Below, in pieces: positions 25,373-34,801 of a stretch of DNA of 64,000 bases; within the stretch, counting starts at the first letter, position 1; each line of letters starts with the position of its first letter. Source of the stretch: DASSNR01 sp036278935 (lineage in GTDB: Bacteria > Gemmatimonadota > Gemmatimonadetes > Gemmatimonadales > Gemmatimonadaceae); NCBI GenBank assembly GCA_036278935.1, contig DASUKA010000033.1:59364-123363 (forward strand), given 5' to 3'. Below the pieces are notes generated by a model. The model ran no database searches, had not been told where the DNA came from, and worked only from the letters and a program-made list of their open reading frames with translations. The translations under genes were made by a program, and so were the position numbers.

Positions 25373-26397
25373 CGTTCGCCATCTCCCGCGCCGAACGCGA
25401 GCAGCGTCGCGGCGGTGAGCCCGAGCGCGGCGAGCGCGCTGGCCGCCACCCCGCGGCCGGTGCGCGAGGAGGGGCGGGAAGGCACAGCCGGCAGATTGTA
25501 CACCTCGGGGCGATCGATGAGCAGGAAAAAGCAGTTGAGCCCCTCCAGGCGGCTCGTGTCACACTCGTCCTCGAGCACGCCGTTCGTGCCGTACAGATAG
25601 GCCGGTACGCCGCGCGAGCGAAGATCCTGCACGCGCGCCGCCGCGCGCGGCAGCAACTCGTCCAGGGGACCGAACTGAATCGAGTCGGTGGGACAGGCCT
25701 TCGCGCACGCCGGCTCCAACCCGTCCTTCAACCGATCGTAGCACAGCGTGCACTTGTGCGCCTTGCCATCGCCATCGTGCGCGACATCCACCACGCCGAA
25801 CGGACAGGCGCTCACACAGTAACCGCAGCCGTTGCACACGTCCTGCTGCACATACACCGAGTCGAACTCCGTGCGGATGATCGACCCCGTGGGACATGCC
25901 TCCAGACAGGGCGCATCCACGCAGTGCTTGCACACGTCCGACATGAAGATCCACCGCTGACCTGGCTGCGACCACTGTTCGCTCGATGTCAGGTTCCCCC
26001 ATGGCTCAAAGCCCTGCGGCAGGTTGCGGAGCATCGCACGCGCATCCGGGCGTTCCCCCTGGCCGTCGCGGGGCACGTCGTCCACGCCCGTGTTCTGCTC
26101 CGCAAGCGCCCGCGGCACCGGCGGCGCCTCGAGCCGCGTGAACCGTTCGTGGTCGAACTGCTCAATGAAGGCGACATGTCGCCAGGTGGTCGCCGAGAGC
26201 TGCCGCGTATTGTCGTAGGACGCTCCGCTCAGCTCGAAGTCCTCGGCTGGCAGGTTGTTCCATTGCTTGCACGCCACCTCGCACGCCTTGCAGCCAATGC
26301 AGAGCGTGGTGTCGGTGAAGAAGCCGTACGCGCGACCCGGCTCGATGCGCGTTCCGGCCGTGCGCTCCGCCTCCTGCCCTGATGGCATGTCGATCAT
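25369..26397 (-). CDS. fdhB: Formate dehydrogenase iron-sulfur (beta) subunit
   Basis: 342 residues from the ATG at 26397, which overlaps the stop of the catalytic subunit (ATGA) and follows GGAGGAG. Four ferredoxin-type cysteine clusters are visible: CIGCKACEVAC, CKHCVDAPCLEACP, CNGCGYCVSACP, and CTLCYDRLKDGLEPACAKACP, the pattern of FdnH/FdoH/DmsB electron-transfer subunits. A C-terminal hydrophobic stretch (VAASALAALGLTAATLLAF) could anchor it as in FdnH. An insertion of about 60 residues lies between clusters one and two. It carries electrons from the molybdopterin subunit to the NrfD-like anchor encoded next. Confidence 0.92.
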   Translation of the reverse strand: MIDMPSGQEAERTAGTRIEPGRAYGFFTDTTLCIGCKACEVACKQWNNLPAEDFELSGASYDNTRQLSATTWRHVAFIEQFDHERFTRLEAPPVPRALAEQNTGVDDVPRDGQGERPDARAMLRNLPQGFEPWGNLTSSEQWSQPGQRWIFMSDVCKHCVDAPCLEACPTGSIIRTEFDSVYVQQDVCNGCGYCVSACPFGVVDVAHDGDGKAHKCTLCYDRLKDGLEPACAKACPTDSIQFGPLDELLPRAAARVQDLRSRGVPAYLYGTNGVLEDECDTSRLEGLNCFFLLIDRPEVYNLPAVPSRPSSRTGRGVAASALAALGLTAATLLAFGAGDGER

Positions 26398-29300
26398 CGC
26401 GCTCCTCCGTTCACACGTCCCGGTCGGATGGTGCAGGTGAGCACCTTCCCCTCGTGAATCGACACGTTCGGCTCGCCGACCAGCGGGAGCAGAACGTTCG
26501 CCGACGCGCCGGTCACCAGTCCGGCGTACCCGAAGTGCCAGGGGAAGCCGACCTGGTGGATGGTCCGCCCCTGCACGAGGAGCGGGCGCATGCGGCGCGT
26601 CACCAGAGCGCGCGCCTCCACCTCGCCGCGCGCGGTGCGTATCGTCACCCACCCCGTGTGCTCGATCCCCCGCTCGGCCGCCAGCTCGGGGCTGATCTCC
26701 ACGAACGCGGCGGGCTGCAACTCCGACAACCAGCTGTTCCATCGCGTCATGCCACCGCCGGTGTGATGCTCGGTGAGCCGGTAGGTGGTGAGCACATAGG
26801 GATACTCGGGGTTCGCCTCGCCATTGTACGGATTCCCCTCGATGTCCCACGTCTTGGTTAACGGGTCGCGCCCGTGCAGCGGGTACAGCGCATTATGGAC
26901 CGGCGTCTCCCACGGCTCGTAGTGCGTGGGCATCGGCCCATCCTTCATCCCGAAGGGGAAGAAGAGCCACGCCTTGCCGTCCGGCTTCAGCAGGAAGGGA
27001 GAATCGCCGGACAACGCGTCGAGCCCGCCCGCATCCGGATCGCCAGGGTCATCGGGGCGTTTGTCCGCCGGGAAATCGGGGACGTCCACGCCAGCCCACC
27101 GGTGCGTGCCCTCGTCCCACCAGATGTATTTCTTGCGCTCCGACCAGGGACGCCCCGCGGGATCGGCCGCGCACCGGTTGTACAGCAACCGCACGTTCTT
27201 GGGCCAGGCAAAACCCCACCCCGGTGAGATGTAGAGGTCATCGCTCGCACGCGCCGCCGCGCGATTGTGACCGGGATGCACGCCGCTGTACAGCCAGCAT
27301 CCGCACGCCGTGGAGCCATCGTCCTTGAGCTCGGCAAAGCCCTCCACCTGCTCGCGTCCCTCCCACGTGGGTGCCCATCGGTAGCCGTTCACCTCGCGAA
27401 GGACGTACTCCATCACGGGATCGTCGTGAGCGCCTTCCACCGGATAGTCCCAGGTGAGCGCCTGGATGGGCCGGTCCTTCGGATCGGTGGAGTGTGCGTA
27501 CGCGTGCTTGAGACGGCGGCCGAGGTGGTAGACGAACCAGGCGTCGGAGCGCGCATCGCCCCGCGGTTCAACCGCCTTGTCGTGCCACTGGATGAGGCGG
27601 TTGGTGTTGGTGAACGATCCATCCTTCTCCGTCACGGTGGCGCCGGGGAGCAGGAACACCTCGGTGCCGATGTCCTCCGGCGCGATGTCGCCGCGCTTCA
27701 CTTCGGGCGAGTCATACCAGAATGTCGCGCTCTCGATCGCGAAGAGATCGCGCACCACGAGCCAGTCGAGCTTTCCCAGCGCTTCGCGTGCGAAGCCGGC
27801 ATTCGGCCCGCCCACCGCCGGGTTCTGCCCCATGATGAACAGCCCGGTGAGCCGACGCTCCCGCATGGCCACCAGCATCGGCATGAGCGAATGGTCTCCG
27901 GTGATGCGCGGAAGCAGATCGTAGGCGAAGTCGTTCTCCGCGGTGGCCGCATCGCCGAAGTACGCCTTGAGCAGCGACACCATGTAGGTGCGCGTGAACG
28001 CCCACTGCCCGGTGGATCCTCCCTCATTCCAGACGTAGCGATCGAGCGTCTCGTCGATAGGCAGACAGGTGGGCATGTGCAGGTAGCCCGGCAGCAGATC
28101 GTACAGGGTCGGAATATCCGTGGAGCCCTGTATGGTGGCATGGCCGCGCAGCGCCTGAATGCCGCCGCCCGGGCGGCCGATGTTCCCCAACAACAGCTGC
28201 AGGATCGCCGCGCTGGCGATGATCTGCGGCCCCGTGGTATGCTGAGTCCACCCCACCGCGTACGCGATCGCGCTCGTCCGCTCGCGACCCGAGTTCCTGA
28301 GCAGCGCCTCAGCGACCGCGACGAACCGGTCGCGCGGCACGCCGCAGATATCTTCCACCATTTCCGGCGTGTAGCGCGCGAAGTGATGCTTGAGTCGCTG
28401 GAAGACGCAGCGTGGGTCCTCCAGCGTCTCGTCCTTCGGCGGCGGTCCCCCGAGGGAGCGGCCGGACTGCATGCCCTGCCCGTGCGAGGAGAGCAGGCCG
28501 CAGATTTCCTTGTACGTGCTGTCCACGTGGATCACGCGCTGCGTCCCCTCGTACTGCCAGCTGTCGGGACAGTACCAGTCGTCCTCCCAACCGGAGAACA
28601 CGCCGCCCAGCTCGCTCGCATCGCGGAATTGCCGCTCCACGAGCGTGGCCGCGTTGGTGTAGTGTGATACGTACTCCTTGAAGAAGGGATCGCTGTTCCA
28701 CCGCTCGCTCTCGAGCACGTAATGGATGAGCCCACCCAGAAACGCGATGTCGGTGCCGGCGCGGAGCTGCACGTACTGGGTGGCACACGCGGAGGTGCGG
28801 CTGAACCGCGGGTCCACGTGAATCACCTCGGCGCCCTTTTCGCGCGCGCGCATCACGAAGCGGAACGCCACCGGATGGCACTCGGCGAAGTTCGAGCCCA
28901 TGATGAGCATGCAGTCGGTGTTCGCCAGATCACGCGGGAAGGTGCTGGCGCCTCCGCGACCGAGCGGCGTCCCCAGACCGGGGACCGTGGCCGAGTGTCA
29001 TATGCGCGCCTGGTTTTCGACGAAGACGACCCCCGCACCCACACACAACTTCTTGATCAGGTAGTTCTCTTCGTTGTCCAGCGCCGCGCCGCCCAGAAAG
29101 CCGATGGCCGGCGTGTGTCGCACGGGACGCCCACGCGCATCGCGCTGCACGAAGGTGCGATCGCGCGTCTCCCGCATGCGATCGGCAATCCGGTCCATCG
29201 CCCACTCGAGGTCCACCTGCTCCCAGCGCGTGCCGTACGGCCGGCGGTACAGCGCCTTCGTGAGGCGCTTGGGGTTCACGGTGTACTGGAAGACGTCGGC

Positions 29301-29573
29301 GCCCTTGGGACACAGAGTCCCCTGATTCACCGGGCTCTCGGGGTTCCCCTCCACATCCACGATCGCGCCGTTCTTCACGTGCACGAGCGTGCTGCACCCC
29401 ACCGCGCAGTACGGGCAGATGCTCGGCACCGTGCGCACATCGTGCAGCCGGGACCGGATGTGCCGGGTTCGGTCGCTGGTGGCGGCCTCATCAGTGGCGA
29501 CGCCGGTGAGTTGTTGAGCGACGGGCCAGCGCAGAGCGGCGCGGGCCCCGCGTGCGAGTGCGCGACGAAGCAT
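26394..29573 (-). CDS. fdhA: Selenocysteine-containing formate dehydrogenase, catalytic subunit
   Basis: 1059 residues when the in-frame TGA at 28998-29000 is read as selenocysteine 192. The context QARI-U-HSATVPGL matches known formate dehydrogenases, where Sec or Cys binds Mo/W. Everything before (CPYCAVGC...CPKGAD [4Fe-4S] cluster, NEENYLIKKL) and after (MGSNFAECHPVAF, WMIR-type molybdopterin domains) is intact and in one frame, so this is not a broken gene. A SECIS hairpin follows the TGA. The N-terminus has paired arginines but only a weak hydrophobic stretch, so Tat export is uncertain. GGGAG precedes the ATG. It forms an operon with fdhB and the NrfD-like gene. Confidence 0.93.
28969..29000 (-). 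promoter_or_regulatory. Bacterial SECIS element and Sec codon in fdhA
   Basis: After the TGA (29000-28998) come 12 bases, then a 6-bp stem GTCCCC/GGGGAC (28985-28980 and 28974-28969) with apical loop GGTCT. The loop sequence and its 18-base distance from the TGA match the E. coli fdhF SECIS that binds SelB. Lower-stem pairing is plausible but less clear. Confidence 0.85.
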
Positions 29574-29747
29574 CAGGCTCTCCCGAGTGAACGGACGGAT
29601 GGGTAAAGCTCAGGGTCGCGCAACTTTCGAGCCCTCAGGGGCGTGGAACGTGTGGCGGGACCTGCGACCGGCGGTTTCACACGGCGGCGTGGGCACGTGG
29701 CGCGACACGTGGTGCACCGGACGCCACGCCGCGCGGCAGCACGGAGA

Positions 29748-29777
29748 TTGACACCCGCCCGCGCGCGGCCATAGACT
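29748..29777 (+). promoter_or_regulatory. Likely sigma70 promoter of gcvH
   Basis: TTGACA at 29748-29753, an 18-base spacer, then TAGACT at 29772-29777, about 31 bases before the gcvH GTG start. The -35 box is perfect and the -10 box fair. It lies in the 235-bp divergent gap between fdhA and gcvH. Nothing else was recognised in that gap. Confidence 0.55.
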
Positions 29778-29808
29778 TCGCGCCGACCTTCATCGATGGG
29801 GACGCCGC

Positions 29809-30195
29809 GTGGCTGACATTCCGAATGATCTGCTGTATACCGAGGATCACGAGTACGTACGACGCACCAGCGAGCCGGACGTGGTCGAGGTGGGCATCAC
29901 CGACTATGCGCAGGGTGAATTGGGCGACGTGGTGTACGTGGAGCTGCCCAAGGGCGGCGACCGTTTCGGCAAACACGACGCATTCGGCACCATCGAAGCG
30001 GTCAAGGCCGTCTCCGAGCTGTACGCGCCGGTCGCGGGCGAGGTGGTCGAAGTGAACGAACGCCTCGACAAGGAGCCCGCGCTCGTGAACAGCGACCCGT
30101 ACGGCGCGGGGTGGATGGTACGGATCCGCGTGAAGGACGCGTCCGAACAGGACCAGCTGCTGGGCCCCGAGGAGTACGCCAAGCAGGTCGGGTAG
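29809..30195 (+). CDS. gcvH: Glycine cleavage system H protein
   Basis: 128 residues, the normal size. GcvH is the lipoyl shuttle that carries the aminomethyl group between the P, T and L proteins of glycine cleavage. The lipoyl-lysine motif IEAVKAVSEL is clear, with K66 as the attachment site, and the GITDYAQGELGDVVYVELP block is typical. It starts with GTG. A promoter with TTGACA lies just upstream and a composite repeat just downstream. gcvP lies 1.4 kb away on the other strand. gcvT is not in the window. The L protein role could be filled by the lpdA product near 59 kb, and lipoate by lipA near 54 kb. Confidence 0.95.
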   Translation: MADIPNDLLYTEDHEYVRRTSEPDVVEVGITDYAQGELGDVVYVELPKGGDRFGKHDAFGTIEAVKAVSELYAPVAGEVVEVNERLDKEPALVNSDPYGAGWMVRIRVKDASEQDQLLGPEEYAKQVG

Positions 30196-30208
30196 CGTGC
30201 GCGGAAGC

Positions 30209-30296
30209 AGTTATGGGTTGTGAGTTCTGAAACGGCCTGCGGGCGAAAGAGCCGCCCTCAGAACTCATTACTCACTACACACAACCCATAACTCAC
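30209..30296. repeat. Composite inverted repeat with 7-nt AGTTATG/GGTTGTG units
   Basis: The left arm (30209-30229) is three 7-nt units and the right arm (30259-30296) is five units plus CAC. The outer two and inner one pair exactly, so the right arm has two extra units. The centre (30230-30258) is AACGGCCTGCGGGCG-like. The element sits between convergent gcvH and a serine hydrolase gene. Confidence 0.85.
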
Positions 30297-30302
30297 CCCT
30301 CC

Positions 30303-31478
30303 TCAGTGTACGGCGGGGATCACGCCGGACACGATCAGATCCATGATCCCCTGTTCGTGCGGATGGTTCGCTTGGCCCAGCCCCTGCCAGGCGGCTGTGG
30401 TGACGACCACCAGGTCCAGGTCCGGCACGATGACGATGTACTGCCCGCCGTACCCCCAGGCGTAGATCACGTCATGGCCGGCCGCGGAACCGAGCCACCA
30501 GAGATCGCCGTACTGCACCGAGCCCAGGGTGCCGAGCCCCTCCCGCGTGGTGATCTGCCGGCTGGTGGATTCGTGAATCCAGGATGGGGCCACCACCGTG
30601 CTGTCACCAGACATCCCGTTCTGCAGCACGAGCTGCCCGATCTTGGCCATGTCGCGCGGCCGTAGCCAGAGCCCCGCGCCCCCATTCGGAATGCCGCGCG
30701 AGTCGAACGCCCACGCGTGGATGTGGATGCCCAGCGGGGCAAAGAGCACGCTGTCGGCAAACACGTTCGTGCCGCCGGGCGCCGTCTCGTTCAGGATCAC
30801 CGAGAGGAGATGAACGGCCGCCGAGTTGTAGTTGAACTCCTTGCCCGGCGGGGACACGAGCGGCCGCGCGAACAGGTAGGCAATCTGATCGCGCGCCGTC
30901 ACCCAGTTGCTGAATTCGCTGACGTCTGTCTCCTCCTTCCATCGGAACCCGCCGCTCATGGTGAGCAGATCCTGGATGGTGATTGCCCCTTCGGCGGAGT
31001 CCGGCACCGGCAGCGGCGGATGGAAGAATTCCGACAGCGTCTGGGACGTGGAGTGCAGAATGCCGCGCTGGAGCGCGATACCCACCAGCAGCGAGATCAC
31101 GCTCTTGGTATCGGAGCGGACGGAGTGCAACGAGTCGCGCGTCTCCCGGCCGAAATAGCGCTCGGCAATCAGGTGGCCGTGCCGCACGACGAGCAGGCTG
31201 GCCAGCCCATCCACCCTGGCGGCCTGCTGCATGGCGGCCCGCAGCTGCGCCGAGTCGACGTCCTCCGCCGTGGGCGGCGTGAGCACCCATTGGGCGGAGA
31301 GATCCACCGGCCGGCGCGCCGATGTATTGCCCGTGGCCGGCCTGGTGGAAGCATCGCTGCATGCGACGGCCGCCGCGAGCAGCGCGACCATGCAGAAGGA
31401 GAGCCAGCGCTTCAACGCCGGTCTGTGCCGGGCCATCGCGCCCGGCCGATCCAAACAGCAATACCGCATCGACTCCAT
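30303..31478 (-). CDS. Beta-lactamase-like serine hydrolase, lipoprotein
   Basis: 391 residues from the ATG at 31478 (GGAG seven bases upstream). ATGs at 31469 and 31436 are also possible. A signal ending LLAAAVAC indicates a lipoprotein. The class C beta-lactamase/esterase fold is shown by SDTK (catalytic Ser and Lys of SxxK), FNYNS (YxN motif) and a late GYGGQYIVIVPDL block that fits the third active-site strand. These enzymes act on peptides, esters or cell-wall fragments outside the cytoplasm. Acting as an antibiotic-destroying beta-lactamase is not implied. It lies between gcvP and gcvH and ends next to a composite repeat. It looks like an unrelated passenger of that region. Confidence 0.85.
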   Translation of the reverse strand: MESMRYCCLDRPGAMARHRPALKRWLSFCMVALLAAAVACSDASTRPATGNTSARRPVDLSAQWVLTPPTAEDVDSAQLRAAMQQAARVDGLASLLVVRHGHLIAERYFGRETRDSLHSVRSDTKSVISLLVGIALQRGILHSTSQTLSEFFHPPLPVPDSAEGAITIQDLLTMSGGFRWKEETDVSEFSNWVTARDQIAYLFARPLVSPPGKEFNYNSAAVHLLSVILNETAPGGTNVFADSVLFAPLGIHIHAWAFDSRGIPNGGAGLWLRPRDMAKIGQLVLQNGMSGDSTVVAPSWIHESTSRQITTREGLGTLGSVQYGDLWWLGSAAGHDVIYAWGYGGQYIVIVPDLDLVVVTTAAWQGLGQANHPHEQGIMDLIVSGVIPAVH

Positions 31479-31577
31479 CCCCCTGCTCCACCGCACAGCA
31501 TGCGCTACCGGTGGAGCAGGAACAACAGTGCTGCATTCGCTTCCCTCGCTCCCTCCCCTTCCTCGTCCCGTGCCGGG

Positions 31578-34466
31578 CTACTCCTGGTACATCGCCACCG
31601 GAGGGCAGGCACACACGAGATTCCGATCGCCGAACGCGCTTTCCACGCGCGCCACGGCGGGCCAGAACTTCCACTCCCGTACCCAGCTTGCCGGAAACGC
31701 CGCGACCTCTCGCGAGTATGGGTGCGGCCACTCGCTGGACACCACGCGCGTCATAGTGTGCGGTGCGTGCTTGAGCGGGTTGTTCTCGCGATCCCAGATT
31801 CCCTGCTCGATGGCGCGGATCTCCTCGCGAATCGCGATCATCGCGTCGCAAAAGCGGTCCAGCTCCGCCTTCGACTCGCTTTCCGTCGGCTCGATCATGA
31901 GCGTGCCCGCCACCGGAAAGGAGACCGTGGGCGCGTGGAAGCCATAGTCCATGAGCCGCTTGGCGATGTCTTCCACATCCACGCCGGCCGATGCCTTGAA
32001 GGCGCGTGGATCCACGATGCACTCGTGTGCCACGAGCCCGTGGCCACCACTATACAGCACCGGGTAGAATTCGCCAAGCCGTTTGGCCATGTAATTGGCG
32101 TTGAGGATGGCAATCTTGCTCGCGCGCGCGAGCCCTTCGCCGCCCATGAGCCGGATGTAGAGATACGAGATGGGGAGGATGCTCGCGCTCCCCCATGGGG
32201 CGGCCGCCACCGCGCCGATCGCCTTGCTCCCGCCCACCGGCTCCACGGGGTGGCCGGGGAGAAAGGGCGCGAGGTGAGCGGCCACCGCGATGGGTCCCAT
32301 TCCCGGACCGCCGCCGCCATGCGGGATGCAGAACGTCTTGTGCAGATTCAGGTGGCAGACATCCGCACCGATCTCGGCCGGCCGTACGAGCCCCACCATC
32401 GCGTTCATGTTGGCGCCATCCATGTACACCTGACCGCCGTTGGCGTGCACGATGTCGCAGATCTCGCGGATCCCTTCCTCGAAGACGCCATGGGTGGAGG
32501 GATACGTCACCATGAGCGCGCCCAGCTCGGCGCGGTTCGCCTCCGCCTTCGCGCGCAGATCGTCGACATCGATGTTCCCGTGCTCGTCGGTGCGCACCAC
32601 CACCACGCGCATGCCGGCCATCACGGCGCTCGCCGGATTGGTGCCGTGCGCGGAGCCTGGAATCAGGCACACGTTCCGGTGCGGCTCACCACGCGATTCG
32701 TGATACGCGCGGATGACCAGCAGCCCGGTATACTCGCCCTGCGACCCCGCGTTGGGCTGCAGCGAGACGGCCGTGAACCCCGTGATCTCCGCCAGATCCG
32801 CTTCCAGCCGCTCGAACAGTTCGCGGTAGCCGTCGGCCTGGGCGCGCGGCACGAAGGGATGCAGCTCGGCGATCTCGGGCCAGGTGACCGGCAGCATTTC
32901 CGCGGCCGCGTTCAGCTTCATGGTGCACGAGCCGAGCGGAATCATCGAATGCGTGAGGGACAGGTCCTTCGACTCGAGCCGCCGCAGGTAGCGCAGCATC
33001 TCCGTTTCCGAGTGGTACGTATTGAACACCGGGTGCGTGAGGAACGGGCTCGTGCGCGCGAAGCGCTCGTCGTATCGATCGTCCACCTCCGCTGCTACGT
33101 CGTCCGGCGTGAAGCCCGGAGGCGCACCGAAGTTGAACACGACGAACAGCTCCGCGACATCGCTCGGAAGTGTGGTCTCGTCCAGCGAGATGCCTACCGC
33201 GTGCTCACCGAGCGTGCGTACGTTGATCTCATGCATATCCGCGCGGCGCAGGAGCGCACCCAGCGGGTGATCGCCGAGCTCCACGCGGATGGTGTCGAAA
33301 AAGACATCGGGCTCCACCTGGTAGCCGATACGGCGCAGCCCGGCCGCGAGGATCTCGGTGAGCCGGTGGATTCGCTGTGCGATGCGGCGCAACCCGTCCG
33401 GACCGTGCCATACCGCGTACATGCCGGCCATCACCGCCAGCAACACCTGCGCTGTGCAGATGTTGCTCGTCGCCTTCTCCCGGCGGATATGCTGCTCGCG
33501 TGTCTGCAGCGCCATGCGGAGGGCGGGTGCACCGTCGGCATCGCGCGAGACACCGATGATGCGCCCCGGAATCTGGCGTTTGAGCGCTTCGCGCACGGCA
33601 AAGAACGCCGCGTGCGGGCCGCCATAGCCCATCGGTACGCCGAAGCGCTGTGTGCTGCCCACCACCATGTCCGCCCCCCATTCGCCCGGCGGCGTGAGGA
33701 GCGTCAGACTGAGCAGATCCGCGACCACCACGAGCATGGCGCCCGCCGCGTCCAGCGCCTCTCGGAACGGCCGATAGTCGTAGACCGCACCCTCGCTGGT
33801 GGGGTACGGCACGAGGGCGCCGCACAGGTGCTGGCCGAGCTCCACCGTACGGTGGTCGCCTACCACCACCGTGATCCCGCGAGAGCGGGCGCGCGTGCGC
33901 ACCACGGCGATCGTCTGCGGATGGCAGGCCTCCGACACGAAGAAGGTGTCCTTGCCGCTTCCGCCGCTCACGTTATGGCATAGCAGCATCGCCTCGGCGG
34001 CTGCCGTTGCCTCATCCAGCAGCGACGCGTTGGCGATCTGCATGCCGGTGAGGTCCATGACCATCGTCTGGAAGTTGAGCAGCGCTTCCAGCCGTCCCTG
34101 CGCCACCTCCGCCTGGTATGGCGTATAGGCGGTATACCAGGCCGGGTTCTCGAACACGTTGCGCTGGATGACGGGCGGCACCGTGCACCCGGAATAGCCC
34201 ATTCCGATGTAGGACCGGTAGCGCTGATTGCGCGAGGCGAGCGCGCGAAACTCCCGGAGCGCGATCGCTTCGCTGCGCCCCTCCGGGAGCTCGAGCGGCC
34301 GGCGCGTCCGGATCCCGGCCGGCACCGCCGCGTCGATCAACTCATCCAGCGTGCCGTAGCCCAGCACGCCGAGCATATCGTGAACGTCCGCGTCGGTGGG
34401 TCCGATGTGGCGCGGGATGAAACTCTCCGAGTCGGTGAGCGACACGGGCCGTGTGGTGGTTGTCAT
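31578..34466 (-). CDS. gcvP: Glycine dehydrogenase (decarboxylating), P protein
   Basis: 962 residues from the ATG at 34466. The longer open frame extends into non-coding sequence and is rejected. The protein is the single-chain form in which the two homologous halves (P1 and P2) are fused. The opening FIPRHIGPTDADVHDML is typical, and the pyridoxal-phosphate lysine is K710 in NLHKTFCIPHGGGGPG. It decarboxylates glycine and passes the aminomethyl group to the lipoyl arm of GcvH, which is encoded nearby on the other strand. No glycine riboswitch was recognised in the 335-bp upstream gap. All key regions are present and the length is normal. Confidence 0.96.
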   Translation of the reverse strand: MTTTTRPVSLTDSESFIPRHIGPTDADVHDMLGVLGYGTLDELIDAAVPAGIRTRRPLELPEGRSEAIALREFRALASRNQRYRSYIGMGYSGCTVPPVIQRNVFENPAWYTAYTPYQAEVAQGRLEALLNFQTMVMDLTGMQIANASLLDEATAAAEAMLLCHNVSGGSGKDTFFVSEACHPQTIAVVRTRARSRGITVVVGDHRTVELGQHLCGALVPYPTSEGAVYDYRPFREALDAAGAMLVVVADLLSLTLLTPPGEWGADMVVGSTQRFGVPMGYGGPHAAFFAVREALKRQIPGRIIGVSRDADGAPALRMALQTREQHIRREKATSNICTAQVLLAVMAGMYAVWHGPDGLRRIAQRIHRLTEILAAGLRRIGYQVEPDVFFDTIRVELGDHPLGALLRRADMHEINVRTLGEHAVGISLDETTLPSDVAELFVVFNFGAPPGFTPDDVAAEVDDRYDERFARTSPFLTHPVFNTYHSETEMLRYLRRLESKDLSLTHSMIPLGSCTMKLNAAAEMLPVTWPEIAELHPFVPRAQADGYRELFERLEADLAEITGFTAVSLQPNAGSQGEYTGLLVIRAYHESRGEPHRNVCLIPGSAHGTNPASAVMAGMRVVVVRTDEHGNIDVDDLRAKAEANRAELGALMVTYPSTHGVFEEGIREICDIVHANGGQVYMDGANMNAMVGLVRPAEIGADVCHLNLHKTFCIPHGGGGPGMGPIAVAAHLAPFLPGHPVEPVGGSKAIGAVAAAPWGSASILPISYLYIRLMGGEGLARASKIAILNANYMAKRLGEFYPVLYSGGHGLVAHECIVDPRAFKASAGVDVEDIAKRLMDYGFHAPTVSFPVAGTLMIEPTESESKAELDRFCDAMIAIREEIRAIEQGIWDRENNPLKHAPHTMTRVVSSEWPHPYSREVAAFPASWVREWKFWPAVARVESAFGDRNLVCACPPVAMYQE

Positions 34467-34801
34467 ACCTGCGGGTGGCAGCGCGTGGCAAGAAGAAGGG
34501 AAAGCCCGGACGGGAGATGGACGGGCCCGCAATGGGACCGTCGGCGAGCGGGTGCTCGGCCGAGCCTGCCGGGTGTGCACGCTTCCGGTCCTCAAATCGC
34601 CGGATAGCACGTATAATTTAGGCCGCGTTGGCGGGACAAACCATGCCCGCGCGAAGGGGTGAATCGGCGGCACCTATCGATCGTCTGTTGGGTGGACCGG
34701 CCGCCGGATGCACCGGTTGCCTTGACATCCTGCCTCCGGCGTCCCTTCATTTCCCCCATCCCACCACTGCGGCCGCTCCCGTCTGGCGGCACCCCCTCGG
34801 T
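34467..34801. promoter_or_regulatory. Divergent intergenic region between gcvP and the peptide-binding protein gene
   Basis: 335 bases without a gene. TATAAT at 34612-34617 on the plus strand is a perfect -10 box but has no good -35. It would give the binding-protein gene a 5' leader of about 180 bases. The reverse strand at the same place reads AAATTATAC and may serve gcvP. A TTGACA at 34732-34737 has no -10 partner at normal spacing. No riboswitch fold was recognised. Confidence 0.4.

Noticed and set aside
28998..29000. TGA as a nonsense mutation splitting the formate dehydrogenase into a pseudogene
   Set aside because: It lies exactly at the Mo-ligand position, the rest of the gene is intact in frame, and a canonical SECIS follows.
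30717..33983. A 1088-codon open frame on the plus strand opposite gcvP
   Set aside because: It is antisense to a complete, motif-rich GcvP and shows the His/Arg/Gln-rich composition of a GC-rich shadow frame with no domain.
34732..34737. TTGACA as the -35 of a promoter for the peptide-binding protein gene
   Set aside because: No -10-like sequence lies 16-19 bases downstream. The region there is a run of C and T.
34467..34801. A glycine riboswitch before gcvP, or before the gcvH gene
   Set aside because: Neither upstream region shows the conserved glycine aptamer core. The absence is by eye only.
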